A stretch of DNA of 64,000 nucleotides, from assembly GCA_024336345.1 (NCBI GenBank), contig JANFOG010000014.1, positions 248,001-312,000 on the forward strand, given 5' to 3'. Of the stretch, positions 22,151 through 32,305 are shown piece by piece (position 1 is the stretch's first letter; every line of letters begins with the position of its first letter). The stretch is from Mariannaea sp. PMI_226. Taxonomy: Eukaryota > Ascomycota > Sordariomycetes > Hypocreales > Nectriaceae. The translations under genes and the position numbers were made by a program. Below the pieces are notes generated by a model. It did not search any database. It saw only the letters and a program-made list of their open reading frames with translations, and was not told the origin of the DNA.

Positions 22151-22511
22151 ATCTTGGATACACATTTGTTTGAATAGTTATTCAGATACCTATTATGCGG
22201 CAGTTTTCTTCTTGATTGTACGAACCAGGATTGAGAATCACTGCGTTTTCTACGGTGGAGGAAATTTGCCACGTTCAAGACTTATCCACACACACTGGCC
22301 TCCCATCGTCCAGGGCTTTGATTGTTTGGTTGTGAATTGAATCTCGTCTTGTTTTTCGCTCACGCTACCCTGTCCTTTTTGCGTGCTAAATCACTCCACG
22401 TATATACTATTTAGTAAAGGAGCGACGCATTTCTAGCTCTCTCCAAGCCTGTTCTATACCCTTATTCATTCGTTCATACTACCCTCAAGAGACACACGGG
22501 ACGCCCACAAA
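22151..22511. other. intergenic with likely small-gene promoter
   Basis: 3' flank of the mannosyltransferase gene followed by a TATA-like GTATATACTATTTAG near 22400 and a leader before the small CxxC protein ATG. No other feature. Confidence 0.45.
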
Positions 22512-22721
22512 ATGTGCCAGAACAGGACAGTATACTTCAGGTGCCAACGCTGTAAGGAGAGGATCACGGAAGCAACAGACATGGTAAAATGCGAGCGTGC
22601 CAAACAGGGGAAGAAATGCAAAGTTGTGAAACAGCCACTTGTGGAAGAGGCTGATCCGAGTGTGTGCCAATACTGCTTGGCAAAGGGTGAGAAGCCGAAG
22701 TATAAATTGAGAATCTCGTAA
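22512..22721 (+). CDS. small cysteine-rich hypothetical protein with two CxxC pairs
   Basis: 69 residues from an ATG in good context (cacaaaATGtg), with a TATA-like sequence about 110 bp upstream. Cys11-x2-Cys14 and Cys52-x2-Cys55, with Cys27 and Cys36 between, suggest a zinc-knuckle type fold. The protein is Lys/Glu rich and has no signal peptide or membrane segment. It resembles the many short fungal proteins that begin MC..R.V.. and carry a few CxxC pairs, whose function is unknown. No intron is apparent. The call rests on start context, upstream elements and cysteine pattern, not on a recognised domain. Confidence 0.55.
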   Translation: MCQNRTVYFRCQRCKERITEATDMVKCERAKQGKKCKVVKQPLVEEADPSVCQYCLAKGEKPKYKLRIS

Positions 22722-23072
22722 GCGACTATCCGCTGTAGACGTGGCTCGAAGGTTACGAAACTACAATGTGGTGTTCACGAAATAGCATACTATACTTTTT
22801 CGCCTCGATATTCAATACGGTATTGAGCCTCAGGATAGTTCTTGAATAAACTAGGCCCTCAATTTTGGTATCCTCTGATAAATATGAAGATTAAGGTATC
22901 GTATGGCTAAGACTTACGGTCAAGATAAATATTGACTGAATTAATAAGCTGCGATGAGGTAATTGACTCTCACATATAACTGCAGGGGCTACATTATCCT
23001 ACAAAATTAGAATCGGTGATTAGAAATATCATCCTCAGAAGTTTAACTTCTGAGATCCGTACCCAGTTTCGT
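22722..23072. other. intergenic, convergent
   Basis: About 350 AT-rich bases between the 3' ends of the CxxC protein gene (plus) and the J-domain gene (minus). Nothing recognised. Confidence 0.45.
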
Positions 23073-23719
23073 CTATACCATGTTTCTCGCGTCATGCTGA
23101 TTTTGCTTTGCAGCCTCTTCTCGCACTCTTCGGTCCCGCTCTTCTTTATATCTGAAGGCAGCTTCTCTGATCCGTGTGGCAGCCTCTCTGACCCTCTGGC
23201 CTGACTCTCTCAGCTGCTGGGCTGCCATTTCACGCTGCAATCGCGCTGCCTCTGCTTGGGCGAGCCTTGATTGTTCCTCTGCAGATCTCCTATAGGCTTC
23301 ACCCTTTTCTCTTCTTGGGCGACCTTCTCGCACTCTCAGCGAGGGATTAACATGTGGCTCTGACATTTCCTGCTGAGGCGCTGGTTCTGGCTTGAAGGTT
23401 ACGTCAGGTATGTCAACTGGCGGGTTGTTGAGCTTTTGCCATTGGCGGTCAAACCTGCGCCGCTTTCGAGGATCAGCAAGGGTTGAGTAGGCTTGTTGAA
23501 GCTACAAGAACCCCGGCCACCGTCAGTAGTGATTTAAGGACTCGCAAAGTAGAGTTATCTTACAATCTGAAATTGTGTTGTTGCCTCAGGATTGTCAGGG
23601 TTTCTGTCTGGGTGTCTTAGCTTGGCAAGTCGCCGATAGCTCGCTCGGATGACAGCATCATCTGCATCTGGTAGAATTTCAAGAATGGCATAACAGTCTG
23701 GTGACATATGGTGAGCCAT
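23073..23719 (-). CDS. J-domain (DnaJ-like) protein with charged C-terminal helix
   Basis: Two exons on the minus strand, 23719-23564 and 23501-23073, giving 194 residues. The J domain starts almost at the N-terminus: CYAILEILPDADDAVIRASYRRLAK... with the essential HPD tripeptide at residues 36-38 (LRHPDRNPDN), then FQI joined to LQQAYSTLADPRKRRRFDR after splicing. The intron is GTAAGA..TTGTAG with CTGAC inside. The rest is a Pro-containing linker and a long Arg/Glu/Ala-rich segment, predicted to be helical or coiled. J proteins stimulate Hsp70 ATPase. There is no cysteine-rich or substrate-binding domain, so this is a class C (type III) member with unknown client. An ORF-only call would show only the charged tail and miss the J domain. 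Confidence 0.85.
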
Positions 23720-25603
23720 TTTTTTCTCTCTTGGAGATTGGCCCGACTGGGGTGAAAACTAGAGTGTTACAACAAAAACCCAGTGAAGTCAGCCCTTGAA
23801 TAAAGGGGGATTGTAATTAAAGGTAGTGGGAAAAGTAGTCATTTATAGATTCTAAAGAAGCACATATAATTATTTCTAGAATGCGTGGAAAATTGCCACT
23901 CCTTCAGCTAAGCCTCATGGCCTGTTTTACATTGATGAGGGTGCGAATGCGGCTTGACGCATGAAATTATTGGGGGCCTCCAGCGCCACGTCAGTACGAC
24001 GATGTAATTGTGTGGCATTCTCAGTCTCACTCATCATGTACGGAGTTGTCCGATAAAAGAAATAAAAGGCAATAAAAGCAATAAAAGCAATTAAAAAAAT
24101 TGCCCAAAACTGATGCTTATTGGCCTAGAGTAAGCAGTTCGTATTCAGTCATTGGAACCTGAGTCCATGCGAGACGGTCTCTGCTATTTTTTCTTACGTG
24201 TATCCAGGGCACGTACCATGAGGAGAACCAGGGCTATAAAAGGCGGGAGCTCTAATAAAATCGGAGACAGATATTTTTCAACGTTTCAAAAAATCAAAGC
24301 GAGTGAGTGAGTGCTCCTGGTATTGACGGAAAAACAAACGTGTATAAGACCAGTATGATTTCTGAGTCTCCTCTTGTGGGACATTGTGCCGTGCTTCTGG
24401 CCTGGCTCTTTTCTGGTTGGCTAGACGTGGTGGTTTTACCAGTTGGCTATAACTATCTCGAACATATAAAATTAAACGACGTCTCCAAGATAAATGAGTA
24501 GTGTATTGCAGCCTAGCTGGATATTTGTGTGATTGCGATTAACTATATTAGATAGTTGCTGTAGTTAACCAATATGCGCTGGATCCCTTTCGGTGTGCCA
24601 AGGCAACATTTTTGTACCAAAACAGGGATGTTAGCCAATAAGATGCCACAAGATAAAAGATACTTAATTTCTCTGCTAAATTAGCTTATGATAGAAGTAC
24701 CATCAATCACCCGTAGTACATAAATGCTATATCATATCGATCATAAGCCCAATGCATTTTTCGAGGCAGCTGCCGCTATTGCTATATGAGGGCATTCCCA
24801 TTTGTATCGCAAAGGATTTTGCGTTTTGAACGAATATCGCCAAACCTTAAGCCTTTGTAGCTATATAAATGAAGAGCTCTTTATAAAATGCATTTACAGC
24901 TTGGCTCATTATGCCAGTAGTTACAACTTTTGGTGTTGTTGATGTTTATTGCGATTTTGCTAGTAATATACTATAATTTTGGACGTGTACCTAGGGTGTC
25001 ACTACTAGCTGACAGCGGTCATGTGGAGACCGGCACGGCCATGTTGCCTTAGCACACCGAAAGGGATCCTTTGTGTTGGCACGCCGGCGACTAGTCAGGT
25101 CGGTCCAGAAGCAACCCTCCAGCGGTGAGTGGACACTCATCGGCGATACTATGTACGCAACTGACAAATACAAACCTCGCAACTGGATGCGTGGCCAACC
25201 AAACTACACCGGTGACCGGGTAGGTGGCAACGTTACGAGAACTCGGCGACCAAGCAATTTAAATAAATACGCCTTGCAAGCGTCTGACAAGCAAATCCGC
25301 ACTAATTGCTTACACAGTACATAGTCCGAGCAGCTCGACCCTGGTGTTGATCCATACGCTTTCGAGCCTAACCACGTGACTCGCAAGTCGTAAACTTTCA
25401 CTTCCAACCCATGTCTCAATGTGATAATGTCGTCGATGCCTCACCATTCAAACAAAGGGACAAAAATATCCTCAGCCGCGTCGCATTCTCCACTTTGACG
25501 TCTTTGGAGGAAGATCAAACCAGGATTGCGCGCTGAGATTTTGCTTGCGCATATAATGCGCCTTCAACCGCAGCGTCAACGCTGATCCCGAAACCCGGCG
25601 CCC
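23720..25603. other. AT-rich gene-poor gap with an inverted repeat pair
   Basis: Nearly 1.9 kb without a supported gene. It contains A-rich low-complexity DNA (24055-24105, repeated ATAAAAG units) and the inverted repeat pair described separately. The part after 25070 is less AT-rich and includes the promoter of the next regulator. Short open frames here lack domains. Confidence 0.5.
24581..25069. repeat. 29-bp inverted repeat pair enclosing about 430 bp, possible MITE or decayed element
   Basis: The left arm 24581-24609 begins GGATCCCTTTCGGTGTGCC. The right arm 25041-25069 is its reverse complement with one mismatch (28 of 29). The interior is AT-rich with no coding sequence. The similarity stops sharply at both ends of each arm, and I see no matching target-site duplication outside, so a transposon origin is only one possibility. 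Confidence 0.55.
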
Positions 25604-26987
25604 ATGCGGTCCAAGACGGCTGATCGCTCTTCGTCCTTGGGCTCCAGCTCCAACTGCAGCTCCAGCTCCAGCTCTTCCGAAGACAGCGCCAGCACCAGCG
25701 TCGTCACACGGAGACAGCCTACGCGTAGGGTCCACAGCAAATCGCGACTTGGATGCTTCAGTTGTAAGCGAAGACGTGTCAAATGCGATGAGCGTAGGCC
25801 TTGCTGTGCCCCCTGTTCGCGGCTTGGTCTGCAGTGCGAATATCCACCCCGCAATGCAGAAGTTCACAGCACTACTACCCTCGATATTCCAAGACCCGTG
25901 TTGAGCAGTGTGGCCCTTGAAGACTTGAGATTTCATCATCAGTTCCTCACCGTAGCTTATCCGAGCCTCCCATTACGAGGAGACGCAATCTGGTCGCAAT
26001 GCGCTGCCATGACTCATGAAGTGAGAAACCAACCACCAAGGAGCGACATGAATCCATCCTCATGAACTCCATCTCCAAAAAAAGGATGCCATGCTGATAC
26101 GTAAGTGCCTAGTTTGATTTTCTAGCACATGCCGCTTTAGGACTCGGTGCTTCACATCTATCGCAAAACGGAACAGGAAATTACACAGCCCAAGCTCTGC
26201 AGCATAGGGTGACTGCCATTCGTCTTATTAACCAACAACTATCAGCGCCTGCAAACAAGTCGCTGGATCAGGCAGACGCTCTATTCGCGGCTCTCATTTG
26301 CATTGTTGCGCAATCTTGTCTGATACCTCACGGTATGACTGAATATTTGGTCATGACGCGAGGCGCCACTCTCGTGGCGAGTTCAATTATGCCAGATATG
26401 GGCCGCTCGATCTTCAGGACCTTTTCATCAGAAGGCCACATCGAGGCTCTGAGCAGGATGATTAGCGACCAAACTCGAGATTTATCAATGATCGAAGGAT
26501 TTCACCAGTCTGTTCTAAAATTAGAACCTCTATGTAAACAAAATCACGAAAAGAGATACTTTCAATCACTCATCCGAACTATCGTCTCTGCTCCCACCTC
26601 GTCATTTGGAGGTAAGAACCCGATTCTAAATCAATTTAGGAACATAACTTACTGACGTCCCCCCTTCCAGCATGGCGAGAATTCGTGGATTTGTTCCTGA
26701 TGCCGAGCTTAATGAGCAACGAGGAATTTCAGTCTTTCATTGATCCAAGCAGCCACGTATGTCAGTTACTAATCATCCACATGTTCCTTCTGGATTACGT
26801 TCTTGGAAGATCTTTCATCTCATTGGTTGATGAGCCCAAGTGCTCAGGCCGAAAGGACATGGTCATCTTCTGGACGAGAAACATCATCAACGCGCTCCCC
26901 ACAGGTTACCAAGAGTACACGCCATGGTTAGAAAGCTTTTGTGAAACATTATCAGCACAAGATGCCAGGTATCTACTAAGCCCCTGA
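25604..26987 (+). CDS. Zn2Cys6 transcription factor, short UPC2/ARCA-like type
   Basis: Three exons: 25604-26020, 26113-26611 and 26671-26987, giving 410 residues. A Ser-rich N-terminus precedes the zinc cluster GCFSCKRRRVKCDERRPCCAPC...C (Cys 51, 54, 61, 68, 71, 78; Cys67 is extra). For intron 1 (GTGAGA..CCTAG, 92 bp) the acceptor at 26111-26112 was chosen because it joins MTHE to FDFLAHAALGLGASHLS. That stretch is a hallmark of this regulator family; other acceptors give stops or an impossibly short intron. Intron 2 is GTAAGA..TCCAG. The C-terminal half fits the fungal_trans_2-like region. Family members range from sterol regulators to uncharacterised factors, so the target is unknown. It is upstream of and co-oriented with a GNAT acetyltransferase. 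Confidence 0.83.
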
Positions 26988-27496
26988 TGCAGCATCGACT
27001 GGCGCGTGGGAGGCGTAATTCAGAATTGGAGAATCGAAAGTCGACTACCTTGGTTTTGAAGGTTAGGAGTGGCTCACTAATAATACTATAGAAACGTCGA
27101 TATGATGTGAGAATAAACTAATGGTCTAATGATGTATCATATGCATAAACCCCCCCATTCAGCAATATATGTGAAGATGTCCACATGCCATCCGCTGCAT
27201 CCATGGAAATTAAGTGCTGCCAAGTTAATTGCTATGTAAACCAAGAGTCCTGAGTATGGATTAGTTAGCCAGACCCAGCTAAGCAAAGGAAGGCCCGGCC
27301 CCATCCTCCGTCCCCGGTGGTTTGGGCCGGCCCGATCATCGCCGAGGCCGAGCTTTCCGCCGAGTTTTTCTGAGTCACGCTACTCGTCATAAATATCTTG
27401 CAAACGACTTCATGTTGTTAGAAACAACGTTATACAACTGAGGAAGGTCACTGCAACTAATTTTTTTTAAATCACATCTGCCTAAATAAAGCCACA
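26988..27496. other. intergenic, no supported gene
   Basis: About 500 bp between the regulator and the acetyltransferase. No repeat or gene noted; a T-rich run at about 27460-27468 lies just before the next gene. Confidence 0.45.
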
Positions 27497-28259
27497 ATGA
27501 GCCAGCCCGTTGGTCCCTTTGTTGATAAAATCGCGGCGTTGCCGCCCTCCCGTACCTCGCTCCATGGCCGCTTCGTCTCCCTCGTTCCACTTCGACCAGA
27601 GCACGCAGAAGCAAGCTTTAAGCACCTGGGAGGATCAGAAAATGCCCACCTGTGGACCTATATGTTTGGCGGCCCGTACGAAGATCCAGCTGTTTGGAGG
27701 AACACTATCGAGAGCTGGAGTGACAAGACGGATCCCTTCTTCTTCACGGTGCTCTCTGGGCCAGAGTCCGATCCTGCTTCTGAGCCAGTTGGCCAAATGT
27801 CATATCTGAACATTGTACCGGATCACAGAAGGATCGAAATTGGCTCCATTATTCTTGGAGAGCTGCTGAAGCAGACTCGTGCTGCGACAGAGGCCTTTTA
27901 TCTCTTGATCAAGCACGCATTCGAAGACTTGAACTATCTCCGGGTGGAGTGGAAGGCAAATCACCTGAACAAGCCGAGTTTGTCTGCCGCTGAGAGACTC
28001 GGTTTTGTGTTCGAGGGCATCTTTAGGTACGGTCTTCTCACGTCAAATACCAACTAATCATTCCTGTACCTAACTCTCGACCAGGAAGCACATGATCATC
28101 AAGGGACGACGTAGAGATACAGCCTGGTTCAGTATCACGGATGATGAATGGCCACACGTCAAGCAAGCATTCGAACGCTGGCTGAGTGAAGAAAACTTTG
28201 ATGAAGACGGAAAACAGCGAAAGAGTTTGAAAGAGATTCGCCAGTCCTTGTCGCAGTAA
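27497..28259 (+). CDS. GNAT N-acetyltransferase, RimJ/RimL type
   Basis: Two exons, 27497-28026 and 28085-28259, giving 234 residues. The N-terminal GRFVSLVPLRPEHAEASF is the usual start of the RimJ/RimL-like acetyltransferase domain. GQMSYLNIVPDHRRIEIGSIIL is the central strand and EAFYLLIKHAFEDLNYLRVEWKA the helix and strand before the acetyl-CoA site. After splicing (AG|G) the end reads N..S..[31 protein letters not shown], the diagnostic signature of the family. The intron is GTACGG..ACCAG. These enzymes acetylate protein N-termini, amino groups of small molecules or drugs; the substrate here is unknown. An ORF-only call would end too early and lose the last 58 residues. Confidence 0.88.
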
Positions 28260-28651
28260 GATTGGTTCATTTTCGATAGCGTGGCAGAAAATAGGAAGAT
28301 ATAGATTTGATCGACAACTGGTATACCTCCGGTCGCCGAATTTTTGATTGGGGTGAAAACCGCTCAAGATTGTACTCATCACAAGAGGAGATGAAAGGCT
28401 CCTTAATCAACCTAATGCCTGGAGTACTTCGCGAAAAGGATATGAAGCTATGCAAGAATCAGACACTGAAGTCCTTGCTATTATTTGCACCTACCATGGC
28501 ATGGGGCAATTGAGACAGCCCATTAATCTGCCTAATAGTTGTTCCGTGTCCCATCAAATTTAGGATATCCAGTTGGATGATAACATATTTCCATCCATAG
28601 TCCTAAAAACCCTTTATTGCAGATGGTTTAATTACTAGGTCTACTAGAAGG
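28260..28651. other. intergenic, convergent
   Basis: About 390 bp between the 3' ends of the acetyltransferase (plus) and the amidohydrolase (minus). No feature seen. Confidence 0.45.
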
Positions 28652-30247
28652 TCATAGATCTTCATGGATAATATTTTGGTTAGATGGCTCATGATTTGAG
28701 GGCATTCGGTCATGCCCTTTCACATAAACCTCTCCATACCCATTCCCACCCCCTTTCTTCATGTCAACCAATCTAGCACTCTCGTACTCAAATCCATGAC
28801 CCAAGAAATCTCCCCGGAGAACCGGCGGCGGTAACTTTTCATATATGCCTCTGATATGCTTTGCACTGTCTAGGAAGGCTTTTCGCACCTGATTATATTT
28901 CTTTGCAGTTATTTTCCCGTCTCGCTTCACAAAATTTCCGTTCACAGTAACGTGTAATACATCGCCAACGCTCGCGTGAAGCATCACTGCTGCGATAGGA
29001 TCGACCCAGCCCAGCAGAGGCGGGGAGTCGCGTGCGTTCCAAACCACTAAATCAGCTTTGGCGCCTTGCTGGATGACGCCCAAGTCAGGACGGCGAAGAG
29101 CCAGACCACCAGAGCGAGTGGCTAAAGTGAAGGCCTGAACGACGCTCATTGGGTTGTTGCGGGGGACATGCCATTCTGAGACGACCGTGCTGTAGAAGTG
29201 ATAGCGAACCGATTGTAACCAGATGCGTGCTTGGGTTAGAATATCTGTTGAGTATGCCATGTGTGTATCGACACCGAGCGCTGCCCTGTCCTGCAACATG
29301 TAGGATTGCGAGTGTGTATGACCATAGTGCATTTCCGACTCCGGCGTGATGGAGAGGTAGTGGTTCGTCTTGCGCAGGAGCTGGGCACTGCGAGCCGTCA
29401 TAAAGCTCCCGTGAGAGAAGATTACAGGTACAGAGCCATCAAGAATACCAAATGGATAGACATCTTCCGGGAGATTTGTAACCCCCCAAGGCCCTGCGAG
29501 ACAATGCGTTGTCAATGCTGCAACTTGGTGCTCTTTCACTAGAGCGGCGACCTGCTTCGCGTGTGCTCCAGGTTTCGGGCCCCATGAATCGTAGGCAATG
29601 GCCAGTTCAGTATTCGTCCCTTCAAAGATTGAGCTTGATGCAATTTCGAGAAAGTTTGGAATCTGCTCAGTGACGCTATAACTGAAGGTTGGCATGTCGT
29701 GGAAGGCGTACGCCCAAAACACACGGGCACCACTCTCGATCGAGGCGTTAAGCCCGGCGTATGCTGTTTCATTTGACCAAGTGTGATGAGCGTGGTCCAG
29801 AGTTGTAGTCACACCTGCGTTGAGCGCCTCGTACAGCCCGGCCAGTTGGCCAATATAGACATCTTCAGGGCGAAAGTGTCTCGCTGCCGCGTACGAGCCA
29901 TACCGGAAGAAGTATTCCGCAAGCGTAGTGTTGGATGCCAGCGTCTTAAAAGCTGTCTGCCATCCATGGCGATGCGTATCAACAAAGCCAGGTGTCACGA
30001 TCTGACCCGAGACGTCGATAATCTCGACGCCGTTGGGAAGATTACTCGGTTGCGGATCTGAGTTGATAGACGAGATTCTATCGTCAACTATGAGGATCGA
30101 GCCATTCCGAATGATGTTCGGCAGCTCTGTCCTGCTATCCCAGGCAACAATTGTCCCACCGGAGAGTAGCTTGGACGAAGAGCCACTATCATGGCTGCCA
30201 GCCCAGACCAAGGCTAGATGGAGCAAGAGGCCGGCAATGTTGACCAT
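28652..30247 (-). CDS. amidohydrolase (chlorohydrolase/deaminase-like) with N-terminal signal peptide
   Basis: Single exon, 531 residues. Residues 1-17 (MVNIAGLLLHLALVWAG) look like a cleavable signal peptide or membrane anchor. The rest is an amidohydrolase of the SsnA/TrzN/cytosine-deaminase-like group: GQIVTPGFVDTHRHGW carries the HxH metal motif, TTHCLAGPWG and IFSHGSF supply further His ligands, and MAYSTDIL the catalytic Asp. GAKADLVVWNA is the C-terminal composite beta-domain signature. The active-site residues appear complete. Several N-x-S/T sequons (for example NTT, NET, NAS) fit secretion. Family members hydrolyse C-N or C-Cl bonds of purines, pyrimidines or triazines; the substrate is unknown. 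It is divergent from the DJ-1-like gene over about 1.35 kb. Confidence 0.87.
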   Translation of the reverse strand: MVNIAGLLLHLALVWAGSHDSGSSSKLLSGGTIVAWDSRTELPNIIRNGSILIVDDRISSINSDPQPSNLPNGVEIIDVSGQIVTPGFVDTHRHGWQTAFKTLASNTTLAEYFFRYGSYAAARHFRPEDVYIGQLAGLYEALNAGVTTTLDHAHHTWSNETAYAGLNASIESGARVFWAYAFHDMPTFSYSVTEQIPNFLEIASSSIFEGTNTELAIAYDSWGPKPGAHAKQVAALVKEHQVAALTTHCLAGPWGVTNLPEDVYPFGILDGSVPVIFSHGSFMTARSAQLLRKTNHYLSITPESEMHYGHTHSQSYMLQDRAALGVDTHMAYSTDILTQARIWLQSVRYHFYSTVVSEWHVPRNNPMSVVQAFTLATRSGGLALRRPDLGVIQQGAKADLVVWNARDSPPLLGWVDPIAAVMLHASVGDVLHVTVNGNFVKRDGKITAKKYNQVRKAFLDSAKHIRGIYEKLPPPVLRGDFLGHGFEYESARLVDMKKGGGNGYGEVYVKGHDRMPSNHEPSNQNIIHEDL

Positions 30248-31597
30248 ATTCGCCTCGGATTTTGGAATTGTTCGTGATCTTGTTCAATATTATTCTAAGC
30301 AAAATTTACTAAATTGAATGGAAATACAATTGAAATTTTGCATTGTACATTGATGAAAATTGGTGGATTTAATTGACGGCAGACTACAATATGAATGCTA
30401 ATCTCACGTCACTATCGTCATCAAGACATCATCTTTCATCCCGGGGGGTAAGCCGAGAAAATAGCCAATGTGTTCGATTCATGCCTCAAATTATCTTTTT
30501 TTCTTTTTGGACAAACGCATGATTCAACTGTCAGAGCTGTTTATCAATGACGTCAAGTTGTAAGCAGCTTGTAGCTTGTCAAATGCGACGGATCAGCGCT
30601 ACTGCCCGAACGTAATCAAGTAGCGCTGGGAGCTATGGAGTATTTATATATTATATATCTGTCGCTAACTTAGCCTGCCTAGAATTATGCCGCTAATCTT
30701 ATTAGTATGCATTTCTAACTACTGTATCAATCGAGAGCGTCCGAGTGGTTTGACCTGATAGACCACCAACGCTTTGAAGCTGAACTTTGACTGGCAGGTG
30801 CATGCTCATCAACAAATCGCATAAGCGTTGACTACACTATCTAGTAAGCCGTAGAAGGGGACGGTGAGAATTATTAGATCTGGGAAATTCACTGGCTCCC
30901 CTGAAACACGTCGGCGAATTCGCGAGAGGATAAATACCGAGGCGCAACACGAAGGATTCGAAAGGGTCCCCATCTTCTTTTGAAGCGCCGATCACACACT
31001 AGCCGTAACTGCGCCTACGGATTTTCCCCCAAAAAACGGACAAATAAAAAGTGCAAGGTCCGATCAGTTCCGGGGCTTTAGTACTCCGGAACCATGCTAC
31101 AGTGGAAATAATGGCACCTACAAAATAAATGAAAAACCTCTCTGTCGCGAAGATCAACAGCAATTTTGCCGCTCGAGAACGTCTGCCCTTACCGGCAAAT
31201 GTCGCGTACATACACATATATATATCTCGTCGATGGCGAAATCGTAATACGAAAAATAAACGAGAACTATCTATTCACCCCTTCGGCAGCTTTGACGCTG
31301 TGAAAAGCCTTGTTTTCTTCATTAAAGTCCGATACCGATCGGATATATAAAAACCTTACGGCGCAACATGGAACCGAGTTATATTGACGTCCATACCAAC
31401 GCCGTGAATACCTGTGAAATCAATGACCATATATATAGTCGCTCATCTTCCTCTGATACAGCTGAAGGTGTTTCTACAATAAAACAAACTTTGTTCACAC
31501 AAGCACTCAGTCCACTCATCTCTCTCTCTCTCTCTTTACCTCACTTCCTCTACTTTTATCAATCACTAATACTGGGGAAAAAAAAGACAACCTTCCA
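30248..31597. other. divergent promoter region, amidohydrolase / DJ-1
   Basis: About 1.35 kb with no supported gene. It holds a CCGATCGG next to a TATA box at 31335-31351 and a (CT)n tract at about 31518-31537 in the likely leader of the DJ-1-like gene. A tRNA-like D-arm sequence at 30739 was not supported. Confidence 0.5.
31335..31351 (+). promoter_or_regulatory. CCGATCGG palindrome abutting TATATAAA
   Basis: CCGATCGG (31335-31342) is followed one base later by TATATAAA (31344-31351), about 250 bp upstream of the DJ-1-like ATG and on its strand. The TATA box assignment is by sequence and position. The palindrome matches those near 9517 and 13266. Confidence 0.45.
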
Positions 31598-32305
31598 ATG
31601 GCTCCTCTTCAGATCGGTAGTCTCGTCTTTGCTTATCAGCCCGTGGACGCGCTGGGCCCACTGGACCTCCTCAATTGCTCAAGCAAAGCGATCATGGAGG
31701 CGATGAATGTAGTTTCCCCCGTGGATGAAAAGACATTTGCTAAAGCACCCGAGATTGTCTTCCACCACATTGGTGTCAACCGGGATCCTGTCACGCTTGA
31801 TAACACCTGCGTTACGCTTGTGCCCAGCACAACCGTGGACGAATGTCCTGAGCTGGACTGCCTTATTGTTGGAGGACCGGATCCTACTCGCTTTGAACTC
31901 GATCCCAAGTTTGCAGAGCTAATCCGAAGGCACGTTGCGGCCGGAAAGATGCTCTTCACCAACTGTACCGGAGCCGCTGTTGTGGCTGCTGCAGGCGTGC
32001 TGGACGGGAAGAATGCAACAATCAACAACGTTGCCTATCAGTTCATGAAGTACAAGTACCCCCAGGTCAACTGGACAAATGACAAGAAGTGGGTTATGGA
32101 CGGAAATATTTGGACAGCTGGTGGTGCGATGGCCGGATTGGACATGGTTTGTCACTGGGTCAAGGAAACCTTCGGACAAGATGTACTCAACTATGGGGCT
32201 TCTCTGTTGGATTATGAGCCAAGAGATATCGATGGCATTCAAAATGTGATCCCGAAGAGATACGACGAGAATGGAAAGCAGCTCTGGACCCATGCATTCC
32301 CATAG
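31598..32305 (+). CDS. DJ-1/PfpI (ThiJ) family protein
   Basis: Single exon, 235 residues, ATG in good context (tccaATGgc). The fold is recognised from the first strand LVFAYQPVDALGPLDLLN, DCLIVGGPDP, and the nucleophile elbow MLFTNCTGAAV, in which Cys123 occupies the usual reactive cysteine position. AYQF...PQVNWTNDKKWVMDGNIWTAGGAMAGLDM is the typical second half. Fungal members act as glyoxalases, isonitrile hydratase-like enzymes or stress proteins; which applies is not clear. Predicted cytosolic. A (CT)n tract and TATA box upstream suggest a strongly expressed or inducible gene. Confidence 0.9.
   Translation: MAPLQIGSLVFAYQPVDALGPLDLLNCSSKAIMEAMNVVSPVDEKTFAKAPEIVFHHIGVNRDPVTLDNTCVTLVPSTTVDECPELDCLIVGGPDPTRFELDPKFAELIRRHVAAGKMLFTNCTGAAVVAAAGVLDGKNATINNVAYQFMKYKYPQVNWTNDKKWVMDGNIWTAGGAMAGLDMVCHWVKETFGQDVLNYGASLLDYEPRDIDGIQNVIPKRYDENGKQLWTHAFP

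Noticed and set aside
26085..26100. Alternative 16-bp micro-exon in the third regulator (26085-26100)
   Set aside because: It would need a 25-bp intron, which is too short; a single 92-bp intron gives better family sequence.
30739..30752. tRNA-like D-arm sequence (TCCGAGTGGTTTGA)
   Set aside because: No matching acceptor stem, anticodon arm or T arm could be folded around it.
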